Source: Callorhinus ursinus
Taxonomy: Eukaryota; Chordata; Mammalia; Carnivora; Otariidae
Length of the DNA stretch: 64,000 nucleotides
NCBI RefSeq assembly: GCF_003265705.1
Contig: NW_020312785.1
Span: forward strand, 24,407,102-24,471,101
Direction: 5' to 3'
Below the pieces are notes generated by a model. The model was given only the letters and a program-made list of their open reading frames with translations. It made no database searches and was not told where the DNA came from. The position numbers and the translations under genes were made by a program. Every line of letters begins with the position of its first letter. Positions within the stretch are counted from its first letter, which is position 1. Below are positions 11,422-22,955 of the stretch, in pieces.

Positions 11422-12064
11422 CCTCATGGTTTCATTTTATTTTTTTCATCATTTACTCTCCAATCTTCATTCTTATCACCTTTCAATTGGGAATTGAATA
11501 AAATGCAGACAAGGCACATGATATAAATAAAAAATATTCTGCTAAACTTTTTCCTGCTATGGAAATAGCAAACCCCTCTAAATTGTACTTAACCCTGCCA
11601 TGGGTGTATAAGACAAGATCACCAAAGTACTTAGGACTTCTCAACAGAAAGATAATCAATAAAGCATTATTATAGTGGGTTCTGACATTTGCATTTAGAA
11701 TCTTTTCTCTTGAAAAAAACTGTTCATCATACAGAAGTGAGTGAATGCTTTAGGTTGAGTTTCCTTGGATTCTGAATCATTTACTCTGGATCTTATCTCA
11801 AGTGAGATACTTTTTTAAATAGAGATATTTGTCCCAAGCAATGTAATAAATCATTATGATGGCACTTAACACACATTGATAACTAGTTTAAAAATACTTC
11901 AACTTTCTGCATCACTTAGAACTATATCACTTCTGTCTTATCTGATGACACTTCTGGCTTTTATTATATCCCTTTTCCAGTCCATGACTTTTTGTTTTAG
12001 TTTGATTTTACATATAATCCAATTCAGTCCTGAATATCAACATTCACTCATTTCAAATACCAAT
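11422..12064. other. Unique-looking DNA, nothing recognised
   Basis: No repeat recognised in this T-rich stretch; it leads into an L2-like segment. Confidence 0.4.
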
Positions 12065-12245
12065 CATTCTTCAAGGTCTAACTCATATACTTCAACTTCA
12101 AGGAGATTTTTTTCTTCAATGTCCTATCTTTATTCAGCTCCCATGCTACTTTGTAGTCCTATTCCATCATTGACCATATGCTATTTCGTTTTCTGGTCAT
12201 TTCCGTAAATATTGCAATTCTCTACTGAGTTATAAGCATGTTGAA
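12065..12245 (+). mobile_element. L2 LINE remnant, 3' region (probable)
   Basis: 'ttcttcaaggtctaactcat' followed by 'cttcaaggagat', 'cagctcccatgctactttgt' and 'attgcaattctctactga' follows the order of blocks in the L2 3' region. The match is diluted, so the call is moderate. The 110-codon frame at 11876-12208 overlaps it and is not supported as a gene. Confidence 0.5.
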
Positions 12246-12658
12246 ATGGTCATGATAAACCCCACTGTGGAATCTCTCCCATAGGAAACAGCAATGTCAA
12301 AAGTCAAGAAATATTACATCTGGGCTCACTATAATCCTGCAGGCTATACCCTCAACTAAACTTTCAGAGAATGCAAAATTGAATTTTACCTCCATTGCTT
12401 TTGCATTCCTTAAGCTTTCTCTACTGAGATATCTGAGACTATTCTCAAAACTAAAACTAAGCCTGACTTTGCTCTTGTCCAGCTTGAGTGGGTATAGAGA
12501 AGGTGTACTTCTCCCATTTATATCCCATCCACATGGGATTTGTAAGAGTAGTCTTATGCCACAGGAACAAAGGAGGTCAGCAGTGACAGTGTCATGGTGG
12601 ATCGCATCATGGAAGAGCTGGAAATCACCTCCTCAAATTTTCTCTGCTCAAGAATAAC
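12246..12658. other. Unique-looking DNA, nothing recognised
   Basis: No recognised repeat. The 92-codon frame at 12379-12657 runs up to the SINE target site and shows no domain. Confidence 0.4.
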
Positions 12659-12666
12659 AAGTGAAG

Positions 12667-12865
12667 AGGCGCCTGGGTGGCTCAGCCATTAAGTGTTTGC
12701 CTTCGACTCAGGTCATGATCCTGGGGTCCTGGGATCGAGCCCCGCATCAGGCTCCCTGCTCAGCGGAAAGCCTGCTTCTCCCTCTCCCACTCCCCCTGTT
12801 TGTGTTCCCTGTCTCGCTGTGTCTCTCTCTGTCAAATAAATAAATAAAAACTTAAAAAAAAAAAG
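12667..12865 (+). mobile_element. Can-SINE, + strand, young type
   Basis: Starts 'aggcgcctgggtggctcagc'; carries 'ccccctgtttgtgttccctg' and 'gctgtgtctctctctgtcaa', the hallmark of the younger group here. Short duplication 'aagtgaag' on both sides (12659-12666 and 12866-12873). Confidence 0.95.
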
Positions 12866-12873
12866 AAGTGAAG

Positions 12874-13101
12874 GTATCTGATTAGATATTTTTTCCATGA
12901 AATGTGCTGCTCAGATGTCCTTTTCATTCTCCACTTTTACTAACCAAACCTTATAAGACAGAGCTTGATTGGTATCACTTTAATTAAACCATTGCTGATC
13001 AACCTCCCCTACTAACCTCTTTCTCCTTAAATCATTTAAAATACATAGTTCAAATGTGTAAAATTTTTCACATTTGCAAATATTTTCTATTTTTATTTTT
13101 A
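12874..13101. other. Short unique spacer
   Basis: Spacer between two SINEs with no feature seen. Confidence 0.4.
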
Positions 13102-13116
13102 AAATATCTGCTTCAT

Positions 13117-13347
13117 GGAGCGCCAGGGTGGCTCAGTTGGTTAAGTGTCCAACTCTTGATTTCAGCTCAGGTCATGATGTCAGGGTTGTTGAGATGGAGT
13201 CCTGAGTCTGGCTCCACCACCCAACAGGGAGTCGGCTTGGGATCCTCTCTTTCCCTCTCCCTCTGCCTCTCCCCCCACTCACGCATGCTCTCTCTCTCTC
13301 TCTCTCCCCCTGTCTCTCAAATAAATAAATAAATCTTTTTTAAAAAA
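13117..13347 (+). mobile_element. Can-SINE, + strand, older type
   Basis: Starts 'ggagcgccagggtggctcag', carries a long (CT)n near 13288-13303 and an (AAAT)n tail. Diverged duplication 'aaatatctgctt' (13102-13113) against 'aaatagctactt' (13346-13357). Confidence 0.92.
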
Positions 13348-13357
13348 ATAGCTACTT

Positions 13358-13669
13358 TGTAACTTCCATTATAGTGAAATAGTAAGCACTGTTTTTTTAT
13401 ATTTAAATCAGACAGGAAACATTAAAAGCATATAGTAAGTGATTGAAAGTATTTATATGAATAAAAGTTAATAATGTATCACAATATGATAGCCATTTAG
13501 GGGAGATAAATCAACAACCAGTATGTATTTTATAGATACTACCAATTTAATATTCACAAATTGACAAAATTATGAGTCTGATTGGGTATACCATAACCAA
13601 ATTAGGTAAGTGACATGAGTAATTAATAAGCAAGAAATAAAGTCATAGTAAGAAAATAAAAAATAGAAG
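13358..13669. other. A/T-rich DNA, nothing recognised
   Basis: No repeat or gene seen. This begins an 8.4-kb interval without any SINE (13.35-21.77 kb). Confidence 0.4.
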
Positions 13670-13770
13670 AACTGAGCCATTTATTTGATTGTGGTCACAG
13701 AGCTAGTTGGAGGCAGAACCAACATTCAGAAGCCAAGTTATCCAGCTCTCAAGGCTGTGGCCCACCATAG
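13670..13770 (-). mobile_element. MIR remnant, antisense (probable)
   Basis: 'gtggtcacagagctagttgg' followed by 'aggcagaacc' and 'ttatccagctctcaaggctg' follows the antisense 5' half of MIR (the 'gtcacacagctagtaag...ggcagagcc' region). Confidence 0.6.
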
Positions 13771-14160
13771 TAGATAGCATTTGCTATACTGAAGATAGAT
13801 GAACACAGGTGTACTCTCTACTCATGCGTATCTAAATGCTACATCAGAATTACATGACCAATTAACCCATGGTCAAATGTATCTTCTTGTCAAATTATTG
13901 TAGACTTAAAAAATAATTTAGAACTCCAGTTTTGGCAATATTGAAAAATTAAGTACCTGAAAATTCTCTTGCTATAAAAATTTCCCTCTACAAATATTAG
14001 ACAGACTGTTATTAGATCTCCTATTAAATACGTAACTGAGCTCACAAGAAAGTAAAGGAAATTTCTAGGAGCTATAAATAAAAAGCAATAGACCATTAGG
14101 TACATGAGGTATTTAATCATGAGGTTGCTCTGAAGGGCTTGCTGATCTCAATAATCTAGG
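13771..14160. other. Unique-looking DNA, nothing recognised
   Basis: No repeat recognised; the 76-codon - strand frame at 13890-14120 is hydrophobic because the DNA is T/A-rich. Confidence 0.4.
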
Positions 14161-14161
14161 A

Positions 14162-14398
14162 CAGTGGTTCTTAAGTGGGGGCAATTTTGCCCTCATGGGG
14201 ACATCTGTAAATGGATAGAGATATTTTGGTTGTAACAACTGGGAAGGGGTATGTACTACTGGCATCTTGTGGGTAGAAGGTAAGTTTACTACTAAGCTTC
14301 ATGTAATGGACAGGTCCCCCCACCCCTGTCCACCACTACCACCACTAAACAATTATCGATCACAAGATGTCAATAGCGTTGATGTGAAGAAATCCTGC
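14162..14398 (+). mobile_element. MER20-type hAT DNA transposon relic
   Basis: Starts 'cagtggttcttaagtggggg', with 'caattttgccctcatgggga', 'ttttggttgtaacaactggg' and 'tactggcatcttgtgggtag' in the right order, and ends 'gatgtgaagaaatcctg'. This is the roughly 220-bp non-autonomous MER20 layout, including the terminal CAGTGG and its complement-like end. Confidence 0.8.
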
Positions 14399-15090
14399 TC
14401 TCGGGTTTTAGATACTAACTCCCAGTTGAGGATGCAAGAGCAGGTCTTGGGCTAATAAGATCTAGGGAGTTAAAACAGATATACCATATGTTCCAAAATC
14501 AGGACCTCTTCAGGGCTAATTCTAAGTGAAATGGAGAGTCCGGTATCTAGGCAAAAAAATTCTATGTCTTTTGGCATGGGCCTGAACATTTGTAGCCATG
14601 ATCTGCCCTCAGGCATATTTCCATTTTAGACATCTTCTGTTATTAGATCTTGGGTAATTCCCAGCCATAAAATTTACTTTGTTGTGGTAAAACACTTTGG
14701 ATTCCAGCAGAAGCAAATGCAAAGAGCAGTGAGAAAAGGACTTTCACACATATATAAAGAAGGGCTCACTAAAGATAAACTCAAAATCTAAACTATAAAA
14801 TACACCAAGATCAAGAGTTCACAGATAATACAACAGAAGGATTCAATCCTTAAGCACTTAAGAGAACAGATTTTTTTGGGTCATTGTTCTTCAAATAGAT
14901 TTGCTTAAAATAGTTAAAAATATAACCTAGGATTTGGAAATGAAAAAGGTGACACTACTTTTAAAAATTAACCTGGACAAAAATGGGTTGGGTGATATTC
15001 AAGGTATATGGATGAATTTATTCAGTTTTGGTAAAATATATGAATCCTTAGATTAAATATATTGCTAGTCCTGAGAAAGACAAATACAAA
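14399..15090. other. Mostly unrecognised DNA
   Basis: Nothing firm. The A-rich end may already belong to the old L1-like segment that follows. Confidence 0.35.
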
Positions 15091-15370
15091 TAATCATATA
15101 TCAAGAGACACCATAGTGAAATTGCAGACGATCAAAAGCAGATAGAAAACCTTAAAATCAACTAGGGAAGTAAAGAAAAATGACTGGAAAAGAACAATTA
15201 CCCCAACTGCAAGTTTCTCAACCACAATACTAGAAAGTAGAAGACAATGCAGCATCTTCCAAGTGCAGCAAGAAAGTAACTGCCAACCTGGAGTTCCATA
15301 TCTTGAGAGCCTAAAAATATTTCCAAAGGAAATCTGAAAAAAACCTGTCTAAAAGTTTTTTTGCTAAAAA
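15091..15370 (+). mobile_element. Old L1/HAL1-like LINE remnant
   Basis: 'gaaattgcagacgatcaaaa', 'gaaagtagaagacaatgcag', 'aagtaactgccaacctggag' and 'ttccatatcttgagagcct' follow a known ancient L1 ORF block (the 'ctgccaacctagaattctatacc' type region). The same region appears again at 57280-57480. Frames are broken. Confidence 0.55.
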
Positions 15371-15382
15371 GACTACAAGAGC

Positions 15383-15560
15383 TTGGTTTTCAACTCTGGA
15401 TAACCACTAAAAACAGCTGGGGGGACTTTTGAGATTTTCAGTATCAAGCCACAGCTCAGATTTATTAAATTAGGATCCCTGTGAGTGGGGCTGAGTCACC
15501 AGTTTGTTTTTAAAGTTCCGTAAAATGAATTCAGTATGCAACTTGGTTGAGAACCACCAG
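15383..15560. mobile_element. MER5A-type hAT DNA transposon relic
   Basis: Near-palindromic layout: it opens 'ttggttttcaactctggata' and closes 'cttggttgagaaccaccag', with 'ttaaattaggatccctgtga' and 'gtggggctgagtcacc' in the middle. This is the roughly 180-bp MER5A pattern with imperfect long terminal inverted repeats. Confidence 0.75.
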
Positions 15561-16400
15561 TTAATAAGAATTGTAGGAAGTAGGCAATTAAAACCAAAAG
15601 AAGATAGAAGCAAGAAATTGACAAGTAAATCATAATTGTTGTTGACTACATAACAATAATAATACCAGTAACAAAATAACTATGTTATTTGTCTTCATAT
15701 ATGCAAGTGTGTATATATATACATAAATATGTAATATACAACATATATTTATGCCCAGAAATATTAACGGATAATAAAGACTGGCATGTTTTCCAACTGT
15801 AATAGAATAATTCAAAGTATAAACATGTTTTATAGACCATGTTTGCTAACTATAATATAATAATTCAAAGTGTAAACATTAGACCCAAATACACATATTT
15901 GAGAATTTCAGGAGCAAATATCTGAATACTAATAGTCAAGAAAATTATTAGAAAAAGTAAAATATCTAAATTAGAATGATAATGGAAATATTATTTATCA
16001 AAAAATGTGGGATACATTTAGGTATTTAAAGAGAAATTTAGAATTTCATAAGCCTTCATTTGAGAAGAATAGAGATTTATTGATAAAATTTCTATCCAAA
16101 GGTGTTTTGAGAAAAAAAAAGTAAATTCAGCCAATGAAATTAGTAGGAAATTAGCTAGGATGATTATAAAAAAATGAAAATTAGTAATGGAGAGGGCATC
16201 TAAAATCAAGTGTAGTTTCTTTGAAAAGATTAGGATGACTGCTGAGAAAATATCAATAGGTTCCAATAGGACTGAAAACCAGGAAATATATAATAATATG
16301 TATGACTGTAGAATGTTGGTGCTGAAATCACTGGTTCTGTGTAATGAAAAAAAATAAATTATTTTCTCAAACCATATAAAAAGGAAATTTTAGGTGTACA
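15561..16400. other. A/T-rich DNA with a local tandem duplication
   Basis: No interspersed repeat recognised except the duplication listed separately. It includes a (TA)n-rich patch near 15713-15760. Confidence 0.4.
15784..15885 (+). repeat. Two-copy tandem duplication, about 53 bp unit
   Basis: The block 'aataattcaaagtataaaca' at 15806-15825 recurs as 'aataattcaaagtgtaaaca' at 15859-15878, with 'catgttttccaactg' and 'catgtttgctaacta' preceding the two copies at the same spacing. Similarity is high but not perfect. Confidence 0.75.
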
Positions 16401-17490
16401 AAATTTTAAATTTTTACTTGAAAATATAGAAGGAAAAAACATGCTAAGTTTGCACACATTAAGAAAAACAACAGAAACAAAGTAAAAAGACAAACCTATC
16501 TAATTAAGATAAAAGGATATAAGAATATCTACAATCTGTAAACCAAAGACAAGCAAACTATGGGAAAGGAAGCAAAGCCTATAAATAAGAACACTGAGGA
16601 GAAAATATAAATGGCCAATGTAACATTAAGAGTATACTTAACTTCACTAGCAATCAGGAAAATGCAATTAACCTATAAGCAAATATTGTTTCTTATTCAT
16701 CAGTTTATAAGAATTATTTTTCACAATACTAAATTTTGACAAGGATCTTGAATCATGGAATCTTCTATAGACTGCTGATGGGAGTATAAATTTTCAAACA
16801 AAATTAGAAAGAATTTTAGCAATATTTAATACAGTGGACTATGGTATAATATTTAATTTAGTAATTTCATATTTATATGCAATTTATATAATTATCCATA
16901 TATAAACTCTCAGACACACACTCAGGATAAATGTATGATAAAGTTAATTGTAGCATTGTCTTTTGTAGAGAAAACCAGAATAAAATTTAAGTCTGTAATA
17001 GCAGGAGAGTAAAGAAATTTGGATACATGCTAATAACAGAATTATATAGAATAGTGAAAATAAAGCTGCATGTATAAACATGAAGGGATCTCAAAACAGT
17101 AATTGAGTAAAAGAATATGAAGACAGATACATATACCATGACATTGTTTAGAAATTATTTGATAACACCAAAACTATACCTATATTTTATATGTGTCCAT
17201 TATTAATTAAATACATATGTAACAGAAATATGGTATTGCATATCACATCCAAACTTGGGATGATCATTACCTCTCAGAGGTCAGAAGGAGAAGGAGAAGG
17301 AAATTGTAGGGAGGGGTTTGTAGGCATCTTCAACTGTATCCCTCATGATTTAGTACTTCCAAAATTTTTAGAAATGATAAAATAATGGGAAAATATCCAT
17401 TTTGACAGAGCTGGTTGGTAGTATATGAACGTTTATATCTTTTCTGTGCACTTTTATAGCTTAAAATACTTCCCATTATTAAAAAAAAAG
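16401..17490 (+). mobile_element. Old L1M LINE, ORF2 C-terminus and 3' UTR
   Basis: Sense-strand blocks in L1 order: 'aaatggccaatgtaacatta', 'cagactgctgatgggagt' type text near 16770, the 'agtaaagaaatttggataca' region near 17014, 'gctgcatgtataaacatgaa' near 17067, then the 3' UTR ('cattacctctcagaggtcag', 'catcttcaactgtatccc') and an A run near 17480. Old and frame-broken. The left boundary is uncertain. Confidence 0.7.
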
Positions 17491-18464
17491 CACTGCTATT
17501 TAAAAAAAGCACATATCACTAAAATTATATGTAAGTTAATTTTGGAGTAGCAGCATCTATATAAATATGGTTGTTCAAATTTACTTCACAAACTGGCAGG
17601 TCAAAAATCCGCTTCCTAAAACTCAAGTCAACTGATTTATTTGCAGAACTCAGCGGTGCATTGTGTAGTCAGCCACCTTTTAGCCCTTGTCTGCAACGTG
17701 AATGCCCCAGGAGACCAGCCACTGCATGCTTCCCTCCACATTAGGTCTGGAGAGCCTGAAGCGTTCATGGGTGAAATGGACACATCCAGAGGCTCTCTCC
17801 TTGGCATGGTTTAACGTTTCATTTGGTGCCAAAAAGTATTATACTTTCATTCCACTTACATTCTTCTTCTATTTGCGCATGACTGAAAAATCTATTAAAT
17901 GTCAAAAAAGATCACTGAAAAGAAACTAATATTGCGCAAAATAAAATTTATTTTACCATAATTCACTGACATTTTTTTTTCCTCCTATTGCGTTATGATT
18001 GAAATCCAGGTCACAGTACAGTTCAACTTATATTTGCAATGCCAAATTTTTATAAACAGCAAAATGCTCAAATTTCTCCCCACAGATTAATTTCACATGT
18101 AAAGTTATACATGTCAGTGAAACAGAAGCCCTCAAGTGTCACATTCAGTATATGAATTATTTATTCTTGTATTCTTTTATTCTCAAGCTGATTTTTCCTG
18201 TGATTTTTTAATGTACCGCACTAGTTCTTAGAATCAAACAATTATCCTTGTTGCCCCAGTTAAATTGGTGGGATTCTGTAGGGGGGATACTGAGCAGAAC
18301 TATTTAAACCTTCTTTGAGGTGACTGAGCTCACATACGCTCACATGAATCACTGAGGCATGTCATTTCATCTCCCTTGGCCTCCTTCTCTAAAAACTCTT
18401 TCCATCCTCCACATCTTGCAGGCTTGTTAGCATTCTAGTATTTGCTAGAGGGAGTAGCTAATGG
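17491..18464. other. 1 kb without recognised repeats
   Basis: Includes 17580-17940, which is less A/T-rich and contains a 75-codon frame at 17702-17929 with no recognisable domain and no splice signals that fit it. Candidate conserved non-coding DNA at best. Confidence 0.4.
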
Positions 18465-18715
18465 TGTAATCTTGGATATGTCACCTACATGCAAAATTAG
18501 AATAGTATGGTGCCTAAAATCATTCAGATGATCATCTGGGCCCTGGGGATTTGGTTTTGGTTTTGTACAATCACGGTTGCATTAAGCATAGGATTAATAG
18601 TGGAGTCTACCACACAGGACTTCTATGAAGCCTCAATAAAGTGGTCCACATAGGGTATTTAGCTCCAGGTTTGGCACATATGTTCTATGCAACAAATGTT
18701 ACATTTAGAAGCAGC
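18465..18715 (+). mobile_element. MIR remnant, sense (tentative)
   Basis: 'aatcttggatatgtcaccta' and 'atggtgcctaaaat', later 'ggtttggcacatatgttcta' and 'tgcaacaaatgttaca', follow the order of MIR blocks, but the middle is disrupted. Confidence 0.45.
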
Positions 18716-20419
18716 TGTGGTGATGGGGGGGGGGAGTTTGAAAGTAATAGCGATGGTGGTGTAAGACATGTTTGTTACTGCTTTAACAGTAATGGGATGC
18801 TGATAACGAAACAGCAAATTGTGAAACAAACTGCCCCACAGAAAAAGATTTTTGTTGTTTTACTTTCCGAACTTGCAAATTATTCTAAAAGTGCTCTTTC
18901 AAATACTCTTAAAGTGGATAGCTATAAAGGAACAGAGAGTCCTTATTAAAGAGAATAATAAAGCTTAGCTCTGTCACCAAAGCATTTTATTTTTGCTACC
19001 ATAAGGAGGCTTGCATATCATCCGAATAAATACTAAATATGTGTGCTCATTACTGAGCCAAAGAGACCTCTAAAAATGTCCCTGAGTAATTAGGAATTTC
19101 ATTATTATTTAATTTCTGAAAAAAATTATGATGTAATTCTACATCATACAATAACTTCCTGGATGATTATTATATATAAATCATTATACATATGTCTCTA
19201 TCTTACATATATATATCCATATTTAATTACTATTTTAGTATTATTTCATGAAAAAATAAGAAATAAATTCACTAAACAATAATTTTTAATAAAGAAAACT
19301 GTCCCATCAAATATAACTCTTAACAAAGAAACCCGTACCTTCAGAAGCTAACAACTCATATCTATTAGTTGGACACATTTTGCTTCTCTTGTTCATGTTC
19401 ATTTCCCAGGAAGCCAAAACCCCTCTCATATTTCACTGCCATTTAAATTGAATAATAAGATGTTAATTTGTATTTTATGATTTTATGTCAAGGTCCCCCT
19501 CCCCTCAAAGGATTTAGCACTGATGTGAATGGTCATTGTAAAAGATCCTTCAAAGAACCATACAAAAGAAATATTTTTCAGGCTTTTGACTAAGATTTCA
19601 GGATAAAATTATTTGCATTCCCATTAGGGCATCTTTTCTAAAATGCATAGATCAGTGTCTCAGATTGTTCAAAGGCCATCAGAAGATCTTCTTTTGTGTA
19701 ATGTGCCTGGAGAAGGCCCAGTAAGACGCAATTCCTAGGGTAAGAGGTTGTTCAATAATGTCAGATGAATCCCTTGAGTCTTGCACTCTGTCATATTATT
19801 TTCTGCTAATGTTGACACAAATGAAATGAATCTTCTGTTCCTATTCATCTATACGGTATTATCAAAGGGGACAGCTGATAGCTATATCAATATGATAATT
19901 TAAGTTTGCATATTCTAAGTGGGATGGGGGTACATTTCCCTAAACTTCCACAAAGCGAAGGTTAGGTAAAATATATTTTGCTTTGTAAAAATCACAAAGC
20001 TTCTCTGTTGAAAATTGAAGCTATGAATTTGTGAGTTTAAAAACAGCATGACATATCAAAGATTGGATTTGAATTTTACCTAATATGTCTGTTATTAAGT
20101 ACAGAGCTGGGCCTACAAAGAAGTGATAAGCACACTGATAAAATATTTATTACAAGCACAGACGTATTAGTCCGTGTACTTAAGAGCAGATGTCTGGAGC
20201 TTGTGGATACAATTTGAGATTTAAGGACAGTTCACATATAAATAATCACCAGAGAAGAATGAGACCAAATACAGCTTCACAAACAAATGTTACTAAAAGT
20301 CCTGAAAAACTACAAAATAAAACACTTAAAATGACTATAGTTGGGAAGGATGGAAAGATATCTCACCCCAGTGGAAAACTGGTTTTCATGGAATCCTGCA
20401 AATTTGAAACCAGAAGCAA
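18716..20419. other. 1.7 kb without recognised repeats
   Basis: No family recognised. There is a G9 run at 18726-18734 and a (TA)n-rich patch near 19170-19220. Frames at 18641-18949 (102 codons) and 20190-20459 (89 codons) have no familiar domain. Confidence 0.4.
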
Positions 20420-20505
20420 ATATGATGGGTATCTATTGCAATGCTGTCATTTTACATAAGAGAAAATTGAATGTCAGAGAGAACAAGTGACTTGCTCTTT
20501 CAATA
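20420..20505 (-). mobile_element. MIR remnant, antisense (tentative)
   Basis: 'cattttacataagagaaaat' plus 'gtcagagagaacaagtgact' and 'tgctctttc' resembles the antisense core of MIR. It is short. Confidence 0.5.
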
Positions 20506-21749
20506 TAACAAAATGATTTTTTGTTTTACCCATAAAACAGCCATCATGAAAAACAGAAATTGTATTACTTATGTTTAGGAAATATATGTTAAATTTGTAT
20601 TAAAAAATAACTTTGTTATACCCCTCTGACTTCCTTTTAAAAGATGCACATAAAAATAAAATTCTTACATTTCTGTGATGCAGACTATCTTTCCAGTTTC
20701 ATAAAATCATTAACATATGAATTCTATTCTGTTTAGGTCTTGCTTGTACAACAATATTTTTTTTCTTCCATCGCTCATACAGGGCACATTTTCTTTTAGC
20801 CTCTCTATTATCATTTTGATTTAAATCCTTTGCTTTCTTGGATTGACTGGTTCTGATAAACTATTCCTATTTCATCTGCTTCTGTTTGACTCTGATGATC
20901 CACAGTAATTTTGTAGCCGTCGCTACACCACCACCTCTTAGGTCTGTGTAATGAGGTATGCAGTGCCTTCATTTTTCCCCCTCTATGGTTCAATCCTAAG
21001 GTATCATGTGACGAGGGAGATTGGTATTCTGTCAGTTAGGAAGCCCACAGAAGTCACACTAATAGCACACTGCTTCATAAACTGTCAACCATCACAGGGA
21101 AATCTGAGCATAATTGTCCTTCTACGTAATTAGCTCCTCCCTTTCCTTAAATAACGAACCAATTACTTAAAAATATGAATAATTATGCTTATACATTTTA
21201 TCACCAAGCCATACAAAATGAACCCCAGGATATTATTGAATATTCAAGACCAAAAATATAATTGGCATAAGTTTATCTGCTTTGGCTATCATACCATCTC
21301 CCCCCCCGCCCCAATTAAAGAGGTTAATCAAGATTTTATTCAGGACTACTGCAATGGGGGGAAAAGAAACCTCAGAAACCTCAGAACTGGGCTCAATTCT
21401 AAACACAGCATAGGCAAGGAGGACTTTATAGTCAAGAGCAAGTGGGTGTCAGTGGATAGAAAGTTACTGTGAGGAAACATCAGGGGTGAGGGGGTGCTGG
21501 CTAAGTCCACCTAACAGGATTCCAGCTGAAAACACCCAGGGTGATCAGACATCCCCTGAGGGTAGTAGAGAATTAGGAATCTGATCAGATATCCGGGGTG
21601 ATCAGGTATTGAGTAAGGGGGTAAGGGAGATTCTTGCTAAACTGACTCAGCAGCATTCTTGGCAAAACTGGATTTTACAAGGAAGTACACAGACTGGCCT
21701 AGGAGAAGTTTCAGGGTCCTCTCTAAAGTTCAGTCAATCCAAGAATCTT
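20506..21749. other. Unique-looking DNA, possible LTR-like part at the right
   Basis: 20506-21480 shows no recognised repeat; there is a C-rich run at 21299-21313. From about 21480 the text becomes GC-richer with the repeated motif 'tgatcagacatcc' / 'tgatcagatatcc' / 'tgatcaggtatt' (21543-21610), reminiscent of an LTR, but I cannot assign a family. Confidence 0.35.
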
Positions 21750-21765
21750 TGTTATAACCTAATCT

Positions 21766-21963
21766 TTTTTTTTTTAAAGATTTTATTTATTTATTTCAGA
21801 GAGAGAGAATGAGAGATAGAAAGCACGAGAGGGAAGAGGGTCAGAGGGAGAAGCAGACTCCCCGCCGAGCAGGAAGCCCGAGGTGGGACTCGATCCCGGG
21901 ACTCCAGGATCATGACCTGAGCCGAAGGCAGTCGCTTAACCAACTGAGCCACCCAGGCGCCCC
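21766..21963 (-). mobile_element. Can-SINE, antisense, sharp insertion
   Basis: Antisense copy with 'cccgggactccaggatcatg', ending 'ccacccaggcgcccc'. Exact 16-bp duplication 'tgttataacctaatct' at 21750-21765 and 21964-21979. The long intact duplication marks a fairly recent insertion into an older LTR. Confidence 0.96.
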
Positions 21964-21965
21964 TG

Positions 21966-22122
21966 TTATAACCTAATCTTAAAGTCACATCCTACCACTT
22001 ATGTTATATGTTATTGGTCACACAGACTAACTCTGGTACAATGTGGAAGGGGATTATAAAAGAGTATAAATAGTGGGAGGTAGGGATCATCATGAGCCAT
22101 CTTGAAGGCTGGCTACCATAAT
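21966..22122 (-). mobile_element. MaLR (MLT1-type) LTR, 5' part, antisense
   Basis: Antisense blocks 'ttattggtcacacagactaa', 'acaatgtggaaggggattat' and 'gagccatcttgaaggctggc' followed by 'taccata' match the start of an MLT1-type LTR read backwards (an LTR beginning TG..GTAGCC). The SINE above interrupts it; sequence left of the SINE fits less well. An ancient solo LTR fragment; no coding part. Confidence 0.65.
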
Positions 22123-22764
22123 GCTCTTTACTTAGCATCAGCCCAGTAAGGATACAATGATTTGGGGGAATGGGAATTGATTAAACAATATACTTTTGGA
22201 AACAAATTTAAAAATACAATATAAACTGCCTACCACCATTTCATCTTTTTCTAAAAAAAGAACTGAATACAGCTGACACACAATGTTATAGCTAGCATAC
22301 CATCTTAATCACAAACGCTATCTATTAAAATTTACTCAACCCAACCTCATCTTCTCTGACAGTATCAAGAGGGACTTTGCTAGTATAAATGTCAGGCCAT
22401 GGTTAAGCATAAATACTATTCCAAGTGAACATTTTTGTGGCAGGCCATAGTTAAGGATAAATACTATTCCAACTGAACATTTTTCTGACATAAGGTACAG
22501 AAAACATGAATGTATCTTCAAAAAGAAAGTTATAAAGCATCTCCTGCCCTGACATGGAAAACTAGCCAAGTTTTTAGCCTAAGAAATATATAATTGAGTA
22601 TAAAAATCAACCAATCAATGTTCAGGGCTCTGATGAAATGTTCAGTTGGGTTCTGGACAACATGAAAGGCAGACACATTCCTTAATACCTCATTTTTCCT
22701 GAGATCACTTGTCTGGCAACATCAACTATCCAAGACACAGTTGAGAACAAAGGAGAAAATGGGT
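22123..22764. other. Unique DNA containing a 48-bp tandem duplication
   Basis: Apart from the duplication listed separately I see nothing. A 77-codon - strand frame spans the duplication, giving a repeated peptide; it is not otherwise gene-like. Confidence 0.4.
22393..22488 (+). repeat. Two-copy tandem duplication, 48 bp unit
   Basis: Unit one (22393-22440) and unit two (22441-22488) both start 'caggccat' and contain 'ataaatactattcca' and 'tgaacattttt'. They differ at five positions of 48. No known repeat family. Confidence 0.9.
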
Positions 22765-22955
22765 AATACTTGAGTGTTTAACATGTACCACAACTTTAAA
22801 TATATATTAAATTCAAAATTCTCAGGAATCATTTGAGATAAACATTGTAATAGAAATCACTGGAATTAAATAACTTATCCATGAACATAACAGATCGTGT
22901 ACTTAAGACTCAAACAGGTAATCTGACTCTATAAGCTATACTTAACCTACATCCC
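22765..22955 (-). mobile_element. MIR remnant, antisense (probable)
   Basis: In order: 'gtgtttaacatgtaccacaa', 'attaaataacttatccatga', 'gactcaaacaggtaatctga' and 'ctctataagctatacttaac'. This is the antisense MIR order from 3' to 5'. Confidence 0.6.

Noticed and set aside
12667..12740. tRNA-like head (A-box and B-box-like text) of SINEs
   Set aside because: Every such site is followed by a SINE body and tail, so these are SINE promoters, not tRNA genes.
18641..18949. 102-codon + frame with a G-rich start
   Set aside because: Overlaps a probable MIR end, has a low-complexity G run, and shows no domain.
22393..22569. Short repeated peptide on the - strand
   Set aside because: Explained by the 48-bp DNA duplication.
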